DNA of 64,000 nucleotides from Enterobacter sp. BIGb0383 (GTDB lineage: Bacteria; Pseudomonadota; Gammaproteobacteria; Enterobacterales; Enterobacteriaceae), in contig NZ_RJKQ01000001.1 in NCBI RefSeq assembly GCF_003751845.1, positions 1,178,001 through 1,242,000 on the forward strand, given 5' to 3'. Below the pieces are notes generated by a model that was given only the letters and a program-made list of their open reading frames with translations, was not told the DNA's origin and ran no database searches. Shown here piece by piece: positions 33,982-42,393 of the stretch; within the stretch, counting starts at the first letter, position 1, and each line of letters starts with the position of its first letter. The position numbers and the translations under genes are program-made.

Positions 33982-34582
33982 TCACCCACTCGTTCCTTTC
34001 AAAACTGAACTGCTTTATTACTCTCGCAGGATTACCCGCAGCAATCGAGTTTGCCGGGATACTCCTGGTGACAACCGAATTGGCACCCACAATCGAAGAC
34101 TGACCGATTCTTACTCCAGGAAGCACAACCACTCCCTCGCCTAACCAGACATTTGACTCAATGTAGACTGGATTCGTGTGTAGCTCCCGCTCACGGCTGA
34201 TAGTATTCGGATGCGATTGATTTGGTCCCTTGTAGCTTCCATGGTTCAGATCCGTGATAAACACCCGGCTGGCGATAAGGACATCATCCCCTATAAAAAT
34301 CTTTTCCGCCCCGGCAATATGGACAGAATCATTAATCTGGCAGTTAACCCCAAATTCAATGATCGGTTCAGCGCATGGCATCTGACTGTGCGCTTCAATT
34401 CGGCAATAGCGCCCCGTCGTGAAGCCTCGGGAAAAACGGATCTGTTTTTTCCCTCTGATATCAAAAGGACGACGGACTATTCGCGCATTTTTATATAATA
34501 TTTTTGTATAGATAACCTGAAAAATTAGCGAACAGAATCCCAGAAAACCGTACAGTTTTAAAGTCTGACGTATCTTATCCAA
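33965..34582 (-). CDS. Hexapeptide-repeat O-acetyltransferase (WbbJ-like)
   Basis: Left-handed beta-helix acyltransferase using acetyl-CoA. The 205-residue protein has repeats of the [LIV]-G-x4 type: IEFGVNCQINDSVHIAG, IFIGDDVLIASRVFI, and VWLGEGVVVLPGVRIGQSSI. The catalytic histidine is in ITDLNHGSYKGP (H114), and the AAGNPARVIKQ motif near the C-terminus contacts CoA. It belongs to the same family as WbbJ and the maltose/galactoside acetyltransferases. It probably acetylates the O unit or a sugar nucleotide precursor. It lies 2 bases downstream of a GT4 gene in the operon. Confidence 0.85.
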   Translation of the reverse strand: MDKIRQTLKLYGFLGFCSLIFQVIYTKILYKNARIVRRPFDIRGKKQIRFSRGFTTGRYCRIEAHSQMPCAEPIIEFGVNCQINDSVHIAGAEKIFIGDDVLIASRVFITDLNHGSYKGPNQSHPNTISRERELHTNPVYIESNVWLGEGVVVLPGVRIGQSSIVGANSVVTRSIPANSIAAGNPARVIKQFSFERNEWVNVNGE

Positions 34583-34584
34583 AA

Positions 34585-35694
34585 CTATCTCCTGACCACA
34601 CCATTATTCAACAACGCATCGACGCACTGGTTATTCACTCCTGAAGTCACAAAGTGTTCCATAACCTGATTTCGGGTGGGGCAACTTATTTGTTTATATT
34701 CATTTAAAAACGAATACAACGAATCCCTGTTCACAATAAATCCGTTCACCCCGTCGACAATTTTTGTTTTAAAGAAGGCAAGTTCCGAGGCCAGTACCGG
34801 CACACCGGTCGAATTGGCGATATCAATTAGCGAGGTCGCCGTCACCGAATCATACATGGCAAACATCATGTCGGTTTTATTCAACTCTTCAATCACTTCC
34901 TCAGCGCTGGCGAATCTGTTCACCCAAACAACGTCCTTTTTCCCCTGCGCACGTGCATACAGTTCAGGCGCGAGCGTTTTCAGATCGCCGCGGCCGATAA
35001 TCTTGATATCCAGCGTCCCTTCCGGAAGGCGCCTGATAGCCTCATCCAGATGGTGCAACCCCTTATAGGCAGTAATACCGCCAAAGAAGAGGATCCTGAC
35101 AGGTGATGCAGCATCGGCGACCTGGGCTACAGGCTCAGACGGCGTTGATGTTTTTAGCGCAGTGTAGAAATCACCGGAAAGCGGTAAACAGGAGTTCACA
35201 ACCCGTTTTCTGGGATACTGCTTTTGCGCTTTAGCAAAGAGCTGGTCAGAGCCGACGAGTACAGTGCTGGTGCGTAATCCCATATATCTGTCTGAAATCA
35301 GGTAGTTTAAACCACGCAACAGGCCCGAACGCGCAACATAGTTATCAATCTCATGAGCCCAGGCGACAACCTCAACATGACGCTTCAGCAGGAAGACCAG
35401 TAACGCAGAAAAGATCCCCTGTGAAAACACCACCACCTTGCTATGGTTGGCGTTTAACGTTCGCGCCAGCCGCCAGACGGATAAAAAGGTTTTAACAGGC
35501 TTCTTCAGACGGTAAAAAAAACACTGCTTGTTGTAGTCTTTTTCTGCATCAGGCTGCGTAGAGGGAAAATAGAATTCACTCGCAACTTCCGCATCCTGTA
35601 ATGCGTGGTATAGCCCCGTAAACGAAAACCACATCGCAGAATCACGTCCCGACATGGAGACGAAAGCAACCGAACGCTCATCCCTGGTAGCCAC
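34585..35694 (-). CDS. Glycosyltransferase, GT4-like (O-antigen)
   Basis: A 369-residue GT-B enzyme of GT family 4 type. The C-terminal nucleotide-binding domain has VRILFFGGITAYKGLHHLDEA (given in two pieces: VRILFFGGI and TAYKGLHHLDEA, about residues 198-218), DIKIIGRGDLKTLAP, and the late TSLIDIANSTGVPVLASEL with the donor-binding region (the E of the usual EX7E motif is replaced by less typical residues). VVAWAHEIDNYVARSGLL at about 108-125 is acceptor-side text. It overlaps the end of wzy by 17 bases. Linkage and sugar are not predictable from sequence. Confidence 0.85.
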   Translation of the reverse strand: MATRDERSVAFVSMSGRDSAMWFSFTGLYHALQDAEVASEFYFPSTQPDAEKDYNKQCFFYRLKKPVKTFLSVWRLARTLNANHSKVVVFSQGIFSALLVFLLKRHVEVVAWAHEIDNYVARSGLLRGLNYLISDRYMGLRTSTVLVGSDQLFAKAQKQYPRKRVVNSCLPLSGDFYTALKTSTPSEPVAQVADAASPVRILFFGGITAYKGLHHLDEAIRRLPEGTLDIKIIGRGDLKTLAPELYARAQGKKDVVWVNRFASAEEVIEELNKTDMMFAMYDSVTATSLIDIANSTGVPVLASELAFFKTKIVDGVNGFIVNRDSLYSFLNEYKQISCPTRNQVMEHFVTSGVNNQCVDALLNNGVVRR

Positions 35695-36652
35695 GGCTAT
35701 ACACCCCTTGTTCTATAGATTGATTATCAGCCTGAAGTAACAACATTGTTTTGCCCATAGTCAGACCTACGGACAACAGAATAAAACACGCTAACAGCAT
35801 TCTGGGCGTCCTGGTTTTAGGCGCCTGGATCAACGGCAGCAGGATTAATAATCCGACTGGATACAATCTGACCATCACCGGCAGCACAGCTAGTAAACAC
35901 AACGCGACATAAAACAGCTTTGGCAGTGCCGGGCCTTCCATTTTGAAGATAATGAACGGTAGCACTATCAATATCACCGTCTGAACTAATGAAATATCAA
36001 ACCGGAAATTAAACGCGCCAATCTCCCGGTAATCATTAATCTTGCCCAGTAAATAAGGTAAGTTATAAGAAAGTATCGCTAAAAATAAAAAACCAACAAA
36101 CACCATCTGCCTGTTAATCTTTTTAATGTAAAGCAATCCCAGTAACAACGATGAAAAGTGGGAAAGGATCGCCAGCCCCACAGAAAAATATGACTTCCCT
36201 TTTTTATTGTCACAGAGGAAAGCTGCTGCCAGCAATCCAAAATGAATCGCCAGCCCTTGCCTGAGCAGATTCAGTTCAAAGGTGACAAACGAAATCGGGA
36301 TATACAGACAGAAGAAGAAAATCAGCTTGTATTTATCGAGCTTAAACACAGCTATTGCCAGCACGGAAAAACTCACTAACCTGACCAACACCAGAAACTC
36401 AACATAATTGAAGTTAAGTCCCTTGGCAATAGATGTTAATAATCGATAAATAGGCTCGTAGTTTACTCCTGCCGGGTCGGTGTCATAGACCCACTGATAA
36501 AGTGTATGATCGGGACCGGCATCAATATGATAGAAGACATATATTGCATATACCATCATAAACATCATCTTTGCCAGCACCGCCTGAATCGGTGATGCGG
36601 CAACGAGAAGTAATAGCGGAATAAAAAGTAGAATAACAAGATAGATGGTCAT
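35678..36652 (-). CDS. wzy: O-antigen polymerase Wzy (EpsG family)
   Basis: Integral inner-membrane protein with about ten hydrophobic segments over 324 residues. The pattern FELNLLRQGLAIHFGLLAAAF (two pieces: FELNLLRQGLA and IHFGLLAAAF) near residues 123-143, followed by LAILSHFSSLLLGLLYI around 162, is the EpsG/Wzy-like signature. The protein sits in the O-antigen operon beside the glycosyltransferases, where the polymerase is expected; no other multi-spanning protein besides the flippase is present. It joins O units at the periplasmic face of the membrane, with Wzz controlling length. Confidence 0.85.
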   Translation of the reverse strand: MTIYLVILLFIPLLLLVAASPIQAVLAKMMFMMVYAIYVFYHIDAGPDHTLYQWVYDTDPAGVNYEPIYRLLTSIAKGLNFNYVEFLVLVRLVSFSVLAIAVFKLDKYKLIFFFCLYIPISFVTFELNLLRQGLAIHFGLLAAAFLCDNKKGKSYFSVGLAILSHFSSLLLGLLYIKKINRQMVFVGFLFLAILSYNLPYLLGKINDYREIGAFNFRFDISLVQTVILIVLPFIIFKMEGPALPKLFYVALCLLAVLPVMVRLYPVGLLILLPLIQAPKTRTPRMLLACFILLSVGLTMGKTMLLLQADNQSIEQGVYSRGYQG

Positions 36653-36662
36653 ATTATTTAAC

Positions 36663-37556
36663 TTACATCCTCAAACCATCACGTATTCCCTTCAGAATAT
36701 TTTTGAACACGCTTCGGGACTCCTGACGAAAGACAGGCAGCGATAAACGCGTTGCGATGGTATAGAACACAGCTATCTCGCGCTGAGGGAATGTAAAACA
36801 TTTTCGGGCGAAATAGATACGATTACGCGTGAGGTGATAGGCCCCGAACGGGCTATATCCGCCGCCAGTAGAGATACTGACTTTGTGGTAAACGATCGTA
36901 TCGCGTGCGATTCTGACCCGGAATGAGGCCATCACCGCACGGTAAATGAAGTCCGTGTCATCATAGTAGGCAAAGTACTTCTCATCCATCATGCCAATTT
37001 TATCAAAAACAGATTTATGTACCAACAGGAAACAGGTCGGTGAATAGGTACAATGATCCGCCAGTGTGGCTTTTAATTCTGAATAGTCCGCACCAACGTG
37101 TTCATGTGGCGCTAATGCACGAAACTTATCGAAGTGTCCACCCACGTACCATGCTTTCTTTTCTGGATAGTTAAGAATTGCCGGGCTGATTATTTTTTCA
37201 TCATCTCTGAGTGCAATATCAACGATCGACGAGAAGACGGTTACATCGTCAAAAAGCAGATCATTGTTAGCGATAAGGATATACTCACAATCATCCTTGA
37301 AAGCTGCGCTAATCCCCTGGTTATTACCCGCAGCCACCCCGACATTGTTCCCGTTGTTATTGATCAGCGTTGCTGAAATATTGTATTCAGTCGCTAATCT
37401 CTCCGCAAGCAGTCTGGAGGTATCATTGGAACTATTGTCTACAATGTACAGATGATAATTTTCGTAGTCTTGCAGAGAAAGGCTTTTGTAAAAATCCGGT
37501 AAGACTTCCGGAGAATTATAAAATACGGTGACGATACCAATCTTTGGACTACTCAT
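36663..37556 (-). CDS. Glycosyltransferase family 2 (WbbL-like)
   Basis: Inverting GT-A enzyme, 297 residues. The N-terminus IGIVTVFYNSPEVLPDFYKSL and YIVDNSSNDTSRLL form the nucleotide-binding part. The metal-binding DxD-equivalent is in LIANNDLLFDDV (about 94-105), and the catalytic base region is MMDEKYFAYYDDTDFIYRA (about 194-212). The text YYDDTDFIYR resembles rhamnosyl/fucosyl transferases of the WbbL group. No membrane helix. It lies between wzy and two acetyltransferase genes with almost no spacing. Confidence 0.88.
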   Translation of the reverse strand: MSSPKIGIVTVFYNSPEVLPDFYKSLSLQDYENYHLYIVDNSSNDTSRLLAERLATEYNISATLINNNGNNVGVAAGNNQGISAAFKDDCEYILIANNDLLFDDVTVFSSIVDIALRDDEKIISPAILNYPEKKAWYVGGHFDKFRALAPHEHVGADYSELKATLADHCTYSPTCFLLVHKSVFDKIGMMDEKYFAYYDDTDFIYRAVMASFRVRIARDTIVYHKVSISTGGGYSPFGAYHLTRNRIYFARKCFTFPQREIAVFYTIATRLSLPVFRQESRSVFKNILKGIRDGLRM

Positions 37557-38135
37557 TTAAACACTTTCCCATTTATTATTGCTGGTATTGAAATATTTAA
37601 TTACTCGTGCAGGGCTTCCTGCAACAACGCTGTTGTCAGCAACATCTCTGGTCACGACCGATCTTGCACCAACAATACAATTCTTACCAATAGTTACGCC
37701 AGGGTTAATATGAACGCCATAGCCAATAAAACTATTATCACCGATTTCAACGGGCAGTATTTTATCTGAAATACGGTTGCCGATCTTTTCTATCTCAGAG
37801 TACTCGTCATAGGGATGAATGATATCAACTATAGAGCAGCAACCCGTAATTGATACGTTATTACCGATTTTAATGCTATTTTTGGCAACAATATGCACGT
37901 ACTGCTCAATATTTACATTGTCACCAATCTCGATCACCGTGTCTTTGTTATTCCCCACCACTTCCAGACGGACACCGTTGCGGATCAGGACGTTTTTCCC
38001 AATCGCCACTCTGCGTGCATTCACGATCATCATGGGCTTGATGATGCGGCTACCGGTGCCAAAACGCGCCATGGCTAAACTGTATTTTATCTGTCCGATA
38101 AAATAAAAAAGCTTATTGACAATCTTACTGAGCAT
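37557..38135 (-). CDS. Hexapeptide-repeat acetyltransferase (CatB/WbbJ-like)
   Basis: A 192-residue left-handed beta-helix acetyltransferase. ATG at 38135 overlaps the stop of the upstream acetyltransferase by one base (TGATG) and is preferred to the GTG one codon before. Repeats include RVAIGKNVLIRNGVRLEV, VIEIGDNVNIEQYVHIV and IKIGNNVSITG. The catalytic histidine is in VDIIHPYDEY (H107), and VVAGSPARVIKYF at the C-terminus is the CoA-binding motif. It likely adds an acetyl group to an O-unit sugar. The hit to a particular donor or acceptor cannot be made from sequence. Confidence 0.85.
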   Translation of the reverse strand: MLSKIVNKLFYFIGQIKYSLAMARFGTGSRIIKPMMIVNARRVAIGKNVLIRNGVRLEVVGNNKDTVIEIGDNVNIEQYVHIVAKNSIKIGNNVSITGCCSIVDIIHPYDEYSEIEKIGNRISDKILPVEIGDNSFIGYGVHINPGVTIGKNCIVGARSVVTRDVADNSVVAGSPARVIKYFNTSNNKWESV

Positions 38136-38644
38136 CACGGTTTAATCCATTGTTTTGCTTGATGATCGTAGTGTTTAATGACTCTGGCTGGATTTCCGGC
38201 AATCATCACATAGCCATCAGGGAATGATTTTGTTACTACGCTGCCTGCACCGACGATCGTCCAGTCACCCAGACGGACATCGGGCAGTATTTTGGCACCA
38301 AAACCGAGGAATACATTCTCACCGAGTACCACTTCACCTTTGTCCGTATCCGGCTGCGACATAATGCGTCCGGCGGCGGGATCCAGACCGTGTGATAAGG
38401 TGCTGATATAGACGTAGTCACTTAACACACAGTCACGGCCAATAATAATTCTGGAGTTAGTATGTATATTGGCGTTACGTCCGATATAAACGCCCTCATG
38501 AATTTCAATGGCTGCAGATTTGTTTTCACGGATAATAAAAGTAGCGCCGTGATGAATAAAAGCCCCGGACGCGATGGCGACGCGTTTATCAATTAGTTTT
38601 TTATACTTATATTTATAATAAAGGCTAATCAGTTTACTTAACAT
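38135..38644 (-). CDS. Hexapeptide-repeat acetyltransferase (WcaF/WbbJ-like)
   Basis: A second left-handed beta-helix protein, 169 residues from the ATG at 38644, which lies one base after the wzx stop; a longer frame up to 38713 would overlap wzx. Repeats include IEIHEGVYIGRNANIHTN, IIIGRDCVLSDYVYIS and VVLGENVFLGFGAKILPDV. The catalytic histidine is in STLSHGLDPAAG (H85), and MIAGNPARVIKHY closes the CoA site. The first 20 residues are basic and aromatic. It is in tandem with another member of its family, so each probably has its own position on the repeat unit. Confidence 0.85.
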   Translation of the reverse strand: MLSKLISLYYKYKYKKLIDKRVAIASGAFIHHGATFIIRENKSAAIEIHEGVYIGRNANIHTNSRIIIGRDCVLSDYVYISTLSHGLDPAAGRIMSQPDTDKGEVVLGENVFLGFGAKILPDVRLGDWTIVGAGSVVTKSFPDGYVMIAGNPARVIKHYDHQAKQWIKP

Positions 38645-38645
38645 A

Positions 38646-40133
38646 TTAACTCTCAAGGATTTTTTTAATACGTTTGATATCTTTAAAAACAACAGCAAAG
38701 CTGACGACTGCAAGTACTGTCATTACAATATAAAATACTATCAGTAAACGCTCATCAGTAAGCTGTAGCTGAATTCTGGCTAATATAAAAATAATGACGA
38801 GTAATGCTAGCGGCCCCCCTGCAAGTAGCCATCTGAATTTGTTCTTACAGGAATCAAGAGCGGCAATGCCAATCAGTTTAAAGGAATATATAAACATAAT
38901 AATTATTGTCGAAACGGCCATCGACATCGCAGAGGCATACACGCCAAAGCTTTTGACAAAGATGAAGGTCATCACGACACTGATCGCCCCTTCGAGAAGC
39001 GGAAGGTAGATAATCTCATTTTGCTTTCCTTTCGCCAGATATACCAGACCAAGCGGCGCACCCAGCAGTCGTGACAAATTAGTCAATAGCAAGAAAACAA
39101 AAACCGGCCAGGTAAAGGAGGCAACCTCGCTCCCGATCCAGATGTCGAGTACAAATCTACCTACAATGAAATTCACGACCAGCAGCGTAAATGACAGAGT
39201 CAGAATGGCTCTGGTGAGTATATAAACAAAATCGTTCAGCCTTGATTTTTCATCACTGTGCGTCAGCCTGACGATAGGCTGCAGCACTGGCGTTAAGGCC
39301 GCATTCAGGAACCCTACAACAGCAGTAACCAAAGTAATGGCGAGTGCATACCAGGCATATTCTTTGAACGCGTACCGGCCGATCAACACTCCGTTCAAAT
39401 TAACAATTAAAAATGTCGAAAGATTAAAAACCAACACGCCAAAGCAATAACTTATAAACTCTTTGAATTTAATACTTCCGCTATCTTTAACGTCACCATT
39501 ATCATTTCTCTTTCTGAACCTCAGGTACAGTAAGTAAACAACAATATAAGACAATGAGTTAATTACAAAATAGGTGATAGCCATCATCATCATACTGAAA
39601 TGCGCTGAGATATAAATCCCCACACCCAGTATAGTGCGTGATATTAAATTAACCCCAGCTGGTATTTCATTGCGTTCAACACCGGTAAAGTATCCATTAT
39701 AAACTGAAGCCAGCAGCCCTATAATAAAGGATAGTGAAACGACGAAAAAAACATCCGGCGCATAGGATGATTGCTCTGCATGTATCCCATTGAAAATGGT
39801 AAAGAAGTGGGTGTAAATGAGGTACAGAACGGTAACTGAAAAGACAACACTGGCAATAGAGAGGGTATTACCAAAATTGATTACCCGCTGGAGTTTTAAT
39901 TTATTATTTTCCGCTACAGACAAGGTGACATATCTTGCTACTGATATTTGCCCACTAAACCCCAGTAAAGAAAAGAAAGCCCCTGTCTGTAGCACCAGTG
40001 ACCAGATAGAAAAATCATTAATTGATAATATTTTAATTAAAAAGGGGGATATTACTATCCCCAAAATTACGTTTGAAAACCCATTAATAATATTTGATAT
40101 CGAGTTTTTTACGAGGCGCTTAAAGCCACTCAT
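38646..40133 (-). CDS. wzx: O-antigen flippase Wzx
   Basis: Multidrug/oligosaccharidyl-lipid/polysaccharide (MOP) superfamily flippase that moves UndPP-linked O units across the inner membrane. The 495-residue protein has about 12-14 hydrophobic helices, beginning with NIINGFSNVILGIVISPFLI and ISVARYVTLSVAENN in the first loop. It is AT-rich and diverged, as Wzx usually is. Its ATG overlaps the stop of the SDR gene by one base. It is the only MOP-type protein between galF and gnd, so it pairs with the Wzy described above. Confidence 0.88.
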   Translation of the reverse strand: MSGFKRLVKNSISNIINGFSNVILGIVISPFLIKILSINDFSIWSLVLQTGAFFSLLGFSGQISVARYVTLSVAENNKLKLQRVINFGNTLSIASVVFSVTVLYLIYTHFFTIFNGIHAEQSSYAPDVFFVVSLSFIIGLLASVYNGYFTGVERNEIPAGVNLISRTILGVGIYISAHFSMMMMAITYFVINSLSYIVVYLLYLRFRKRNDNGDVKDSGSIKFKEFISYCFGVLVFNLSTFLIVNLNGVLIGRYAFKEYAWYALAITLVTAVVGFLNAALTPVLQPIVRLTHSDEKSRLNDFVYILTRAILTLSFTLLVVNFIVGRFVLDIWIGSEVASFTWPVFVFLLLTNLSRLLGAPLGLVYLAKGKQNEIIYLPLLEGAISVVMTFIFVKSFGVYASAMSMAVSTIIIMFIYSFKLIGIAALDSCKNKFRWLLAGGPLALLVIIFILARIQLQLTDERLLIVFYIVMTVLAVVSFAVVFKDIKRIKKILES

Positions 40134-40960
40134 TACCGGCTTTCCATCTGTTCTTTGAATCTCGACACCATATCCTCAACATCCCCCAGAACGTTTCTGG
40201 GCGTAAAGTGAGGGATCAGCGACAGCACTGAAGCAATGTCCGTCACTGGGAAAACTTCGCGCGGAAAGGCTCTCTGATGCCAGGTGACAGTACATCCCGT
40301 AGAACGAACCAGCACTTCAGCGATCTCTTCAGCAGTGGTGTTATAACCTGCGGCGACATTATAGATTTTGCCAGAAGCCGCATCGTTCTGTGAGAGTGCG
40401 ACGCAGACCGAAGCCACATCTTCAACCGCGACATAATCCTTCTCATAGTGACGATCGATAAACATGTCGATATGACCATTATTAATCGCATTACGGGTAA
40501 TAGAAGGTAAGAACAGCGGGCTATTTAATGCCACACCATAGACATTGCTTGGACGGACAATAACAATATCTTTGCCGCTTTTCAGACACAGTTCTTCAGC
40601 CACAAGCTTCGTGAGATTGAACAGTCGACGCCCGTCGTCTTCGCTGACAATCAGATCAGCCGCTTCATCTGTCTCATTGCCATTCATATAGACGCGCGTA
40701 GAAGACATGTATACCAGACGAGAGAACGTTGAATGCTGAAGAATATCAGCAAGTAATGCACTGTTAGCCTGAAACACGTTAAATGGCGTTTTCTGGCAAT
40801 CGCCATTACCTGCGCAGTAGATAACGATACCCAGATCTTGTGCAAAAATGCTCTTATCGTCGCGTTCAGGCACCCAAACGTCGTGGTGTTGCAGCCGAAG
40901 CTGCTCCACAATTTCGTTACCGATGAATCCACGACCACCGAATACGGTATACTTTGCCAT
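40133..40960 (-). CDS. Extended SDR, candidate dTDP-4-keto-6-deoxyhexose reductase (Tll-like)
   Basis: NAD(P)-dependent epimerase/dehydratase-family protein. ATG at 40960, with AAGGAAGGG upstream, gives 275 residues; the GTG at 40969 is in frame. The nucleotide motif VFGGRGFIG (residues 6-14) and the VYMSSTRVY block with S86/S87 are clear. The YxxxK motif reads F-N-L-T-K (F114, K118), so the catalytic tyrosine is a phenylalanine; the codon TTC is unambiguous. It follows rmlB, rmlA and rmlC, where rmlD is absent. By position it should reduce dTDP-4-keto-6-deoxy-L-mannose, giving dTDP-6-deoxy-L-talose (Tll role) or dTDP-L-rhamnose; this is inference. Confidence 0.6.
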   Translation of the reverse strand: MAKYTVFGGRGFIGNEIVEQLRLQHHDVWVPERDDKSIFAQDLGIVIYCAGNGDCQKTPFNVFQANSALLADILQHSTFSRLVYMSSTRVYMNGNETDEAADLIVSEDDGRRLFNLTKLVAEELCLKSGKDIVIVRPSNVYGVALNSPLFLPSITRNAINNGHIDMFIDRHYEKDYVAVEDVASVCVALSQNDAASGKIYNVAAGYNTTAEEIAEVLVRSTGCTVTWHQRAFPREVFPVTDIASVLSLIPHFTPRNVLGDVEDMVSRFKEQMESR

Positions 40961-40962
40961 TT

Positions 40963-41514
40963 TTACCACCCTTCCTTCAGATTCTTATAAATATCTTTTA
41001 ATGAAGGAAGAACTTTATCTTTTGCTGACAAATTGGGTTCGCTAATTGGCCAGTTAATATTTACCGTTTCATCGTTCCAGATCAGACCCCCTTCATCAGA
41101 AGGATCGTAGAAATCGGTGCATTTATACTGGAAGTCAGCCGTATCGCTTAATACACAGAAACCGTGGGCAAAACCGGGCGGAATGTAGAACTGAATCTTG
41201 TTTTCGCCGGTGAGCATAATACCTTCATACTGCCCAAAAGTAGCAGAGTCGGGGCGAAGATCGACGACGACATCATAAACTTCACCCTGCGTGACGGTCA
41301 CCAGCTTGCCCTGCGGTTTGTTTTTCTGAAAATGCAAACCACGCAGCACACCGCCCGTTGAGCGTGAGCGGTTATCCTGCACAAAATCCTCAGCAATACC
41401 GGCTTCTTTATAACGAGCTGCGTGGAATGTTTCATAGAAAAAGCCGCGTTCATCGCCAAAAACACGCGGTTCAATGATCAAAACACCTTCAATCTTTGTT
41501 TTAATTACGTTCAT
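40963..41514 (-). CDS. rmlC: dTDP-4-dehydrorhamnose 3,5-epimerase RmlC
   Basis: Cupin-fold epimerase that inverts C3 and C5 of dTDP-4-keto-6-deoxyglucose. The 183-residue protein is the usual size. Motifs: VFGDERGFFYETF (about 19-31), GGVLRGLHFQKNKPQGKLV with the catalytic His near 62, and FYIPPGFAHGFCVLSD (about 109-124). It stands 15 bases after rmlA and just before the SDR gene. It is required for both L-rhamnose and 6-deoxy-L-talose. Confidence 0.96.
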   Translation of the reverse strand: MNVIKTKIEGVLIIEPRVFGDERGFFYETFHAARYKEAGIAEDFVQDNRSRSTGGVLRGLHFQKNKPQGKLVTVTQGEVYDVVVDLRPDSATFGQYEGIMLTGENKIQFYIPPGFAHGFCVLSDTADFQYKCTDFYDPSDEGGLIWNDETVNINWPISEPNLSAKDKVLPSLKDIYKNLKEGW

Positions 41515-41529
41515 TTTACAAACACACTC

Positions 41530-42393
41530 TTACTTAACGAGATTCAACAGGTAACTACCATAGCCGGTTTTAGATAAAGCATTGCCCGTGGCCTTAACGC
41601 TCTCTTTGTCCAGCCACCCCTGGTTATAGGCAATTTCTTCCAGGCAGGCGATTTTAAAGCCCTGGCGTTTTTCAACGGTTTGTACAAACTGAGATGCTTC
41701 AAGCAATGAGTCGTGCGTACCGGTGTCTAACCACGCGAACCCCCGGCCAAGCTGTTCAACTTTCAGCTCACCGAGCTCGAGGTATTTTTGGTTAATACTG
41801 GTAATTTCAAGTTCGCCACGTTCAGACGGTTTTACGTTCTTCGCGATGTCAACTACACGATTATCGTAGAAATAGAGTCCGGTAACGGCCCAGTTAGACT
41901 TCGGTGTCTTCGGTTTCTCTTCGATAGAGATGGCATTGAAGTCTTTATCGAATTCAACTACGCCGAAACGCTCTGGATCCATTACCTTGTAGCCAAATAC
42001 GGTCGCGCCATCAAGATGATCTACCGCATGCTTCAGCTGCTTGCCAAAAGCCTGGCCGAAGAAGATATTGTCACCCAGAACCAGACAAACACTGTCATCA
42101 CCAATGAACTCTTCACCCAGAATAAACGCCTGGGCAAGCCCGTCTGGTGAAGGCTGAACCTGGTACTGTAAGTTGATGCCAAATTGCTTACCGTCGCCAA
42201 GAATGCGCTTGAAGCTGGCCTGATCTTCCGGCGTTGTAATCAGCAGGATGTCACGGATACCCGCCAGCATAAGTACTGACAGCGGGTAGTAGATCATCGG
42301 CTTATCATAAATAGGTAATAGCTGTTTCGAGGTGCCCAACGTAATGGGATGTAGCCGGGAACCAGATCCACCCGCAAGAATAATGCCTTTCAT
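41530..42393 (-). CDS. rmlA: Glucose-1-phosphate thymidylyltransferase RmlA
   Basis: Makes dTDP-glucose from dTTP and glucose 1-phosphate. The 287-residue protein has the nucleotidyltransferase motif [20 protein letters not shown] at residues 6-25, [10 protein letters not shown] near 108, [15 protein letters not shown] and [11 protein letters not shown]. Regulatory dTDP-rhamnose-type control is known for this family. The stop of rmlB overlaps its ATG by 1 base. The neighbouring galF encodes a related but functionally distinct nucleotidyltransferase. Confidence 0.96.
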   Translation of the reverse strand: MKGIILAGGSGSRLHPITLGTSKQLLPIYDKPMIYYPLSVLMLAGIRDILLITTPEDQASFKRILGDGKQFGINLQYQVQPSPDGLAQAFILGEEFIGDDSVCLVLGDNIFFGQAFGKQLKHAVDHLDGATVFGYKVMDPERFGVVEFDKDFNAISIEEKPKTPKSNWAVTGLYFYDNRVVDIAKNVKPSERGELEITSINQKYLELGELKVEQLGRGFAWLDTGTHDSLLEASQFVQTVEKRQGFKIACLEEIAYNQGWLDKESVKATGNALSKTGYGSYLLNLVK

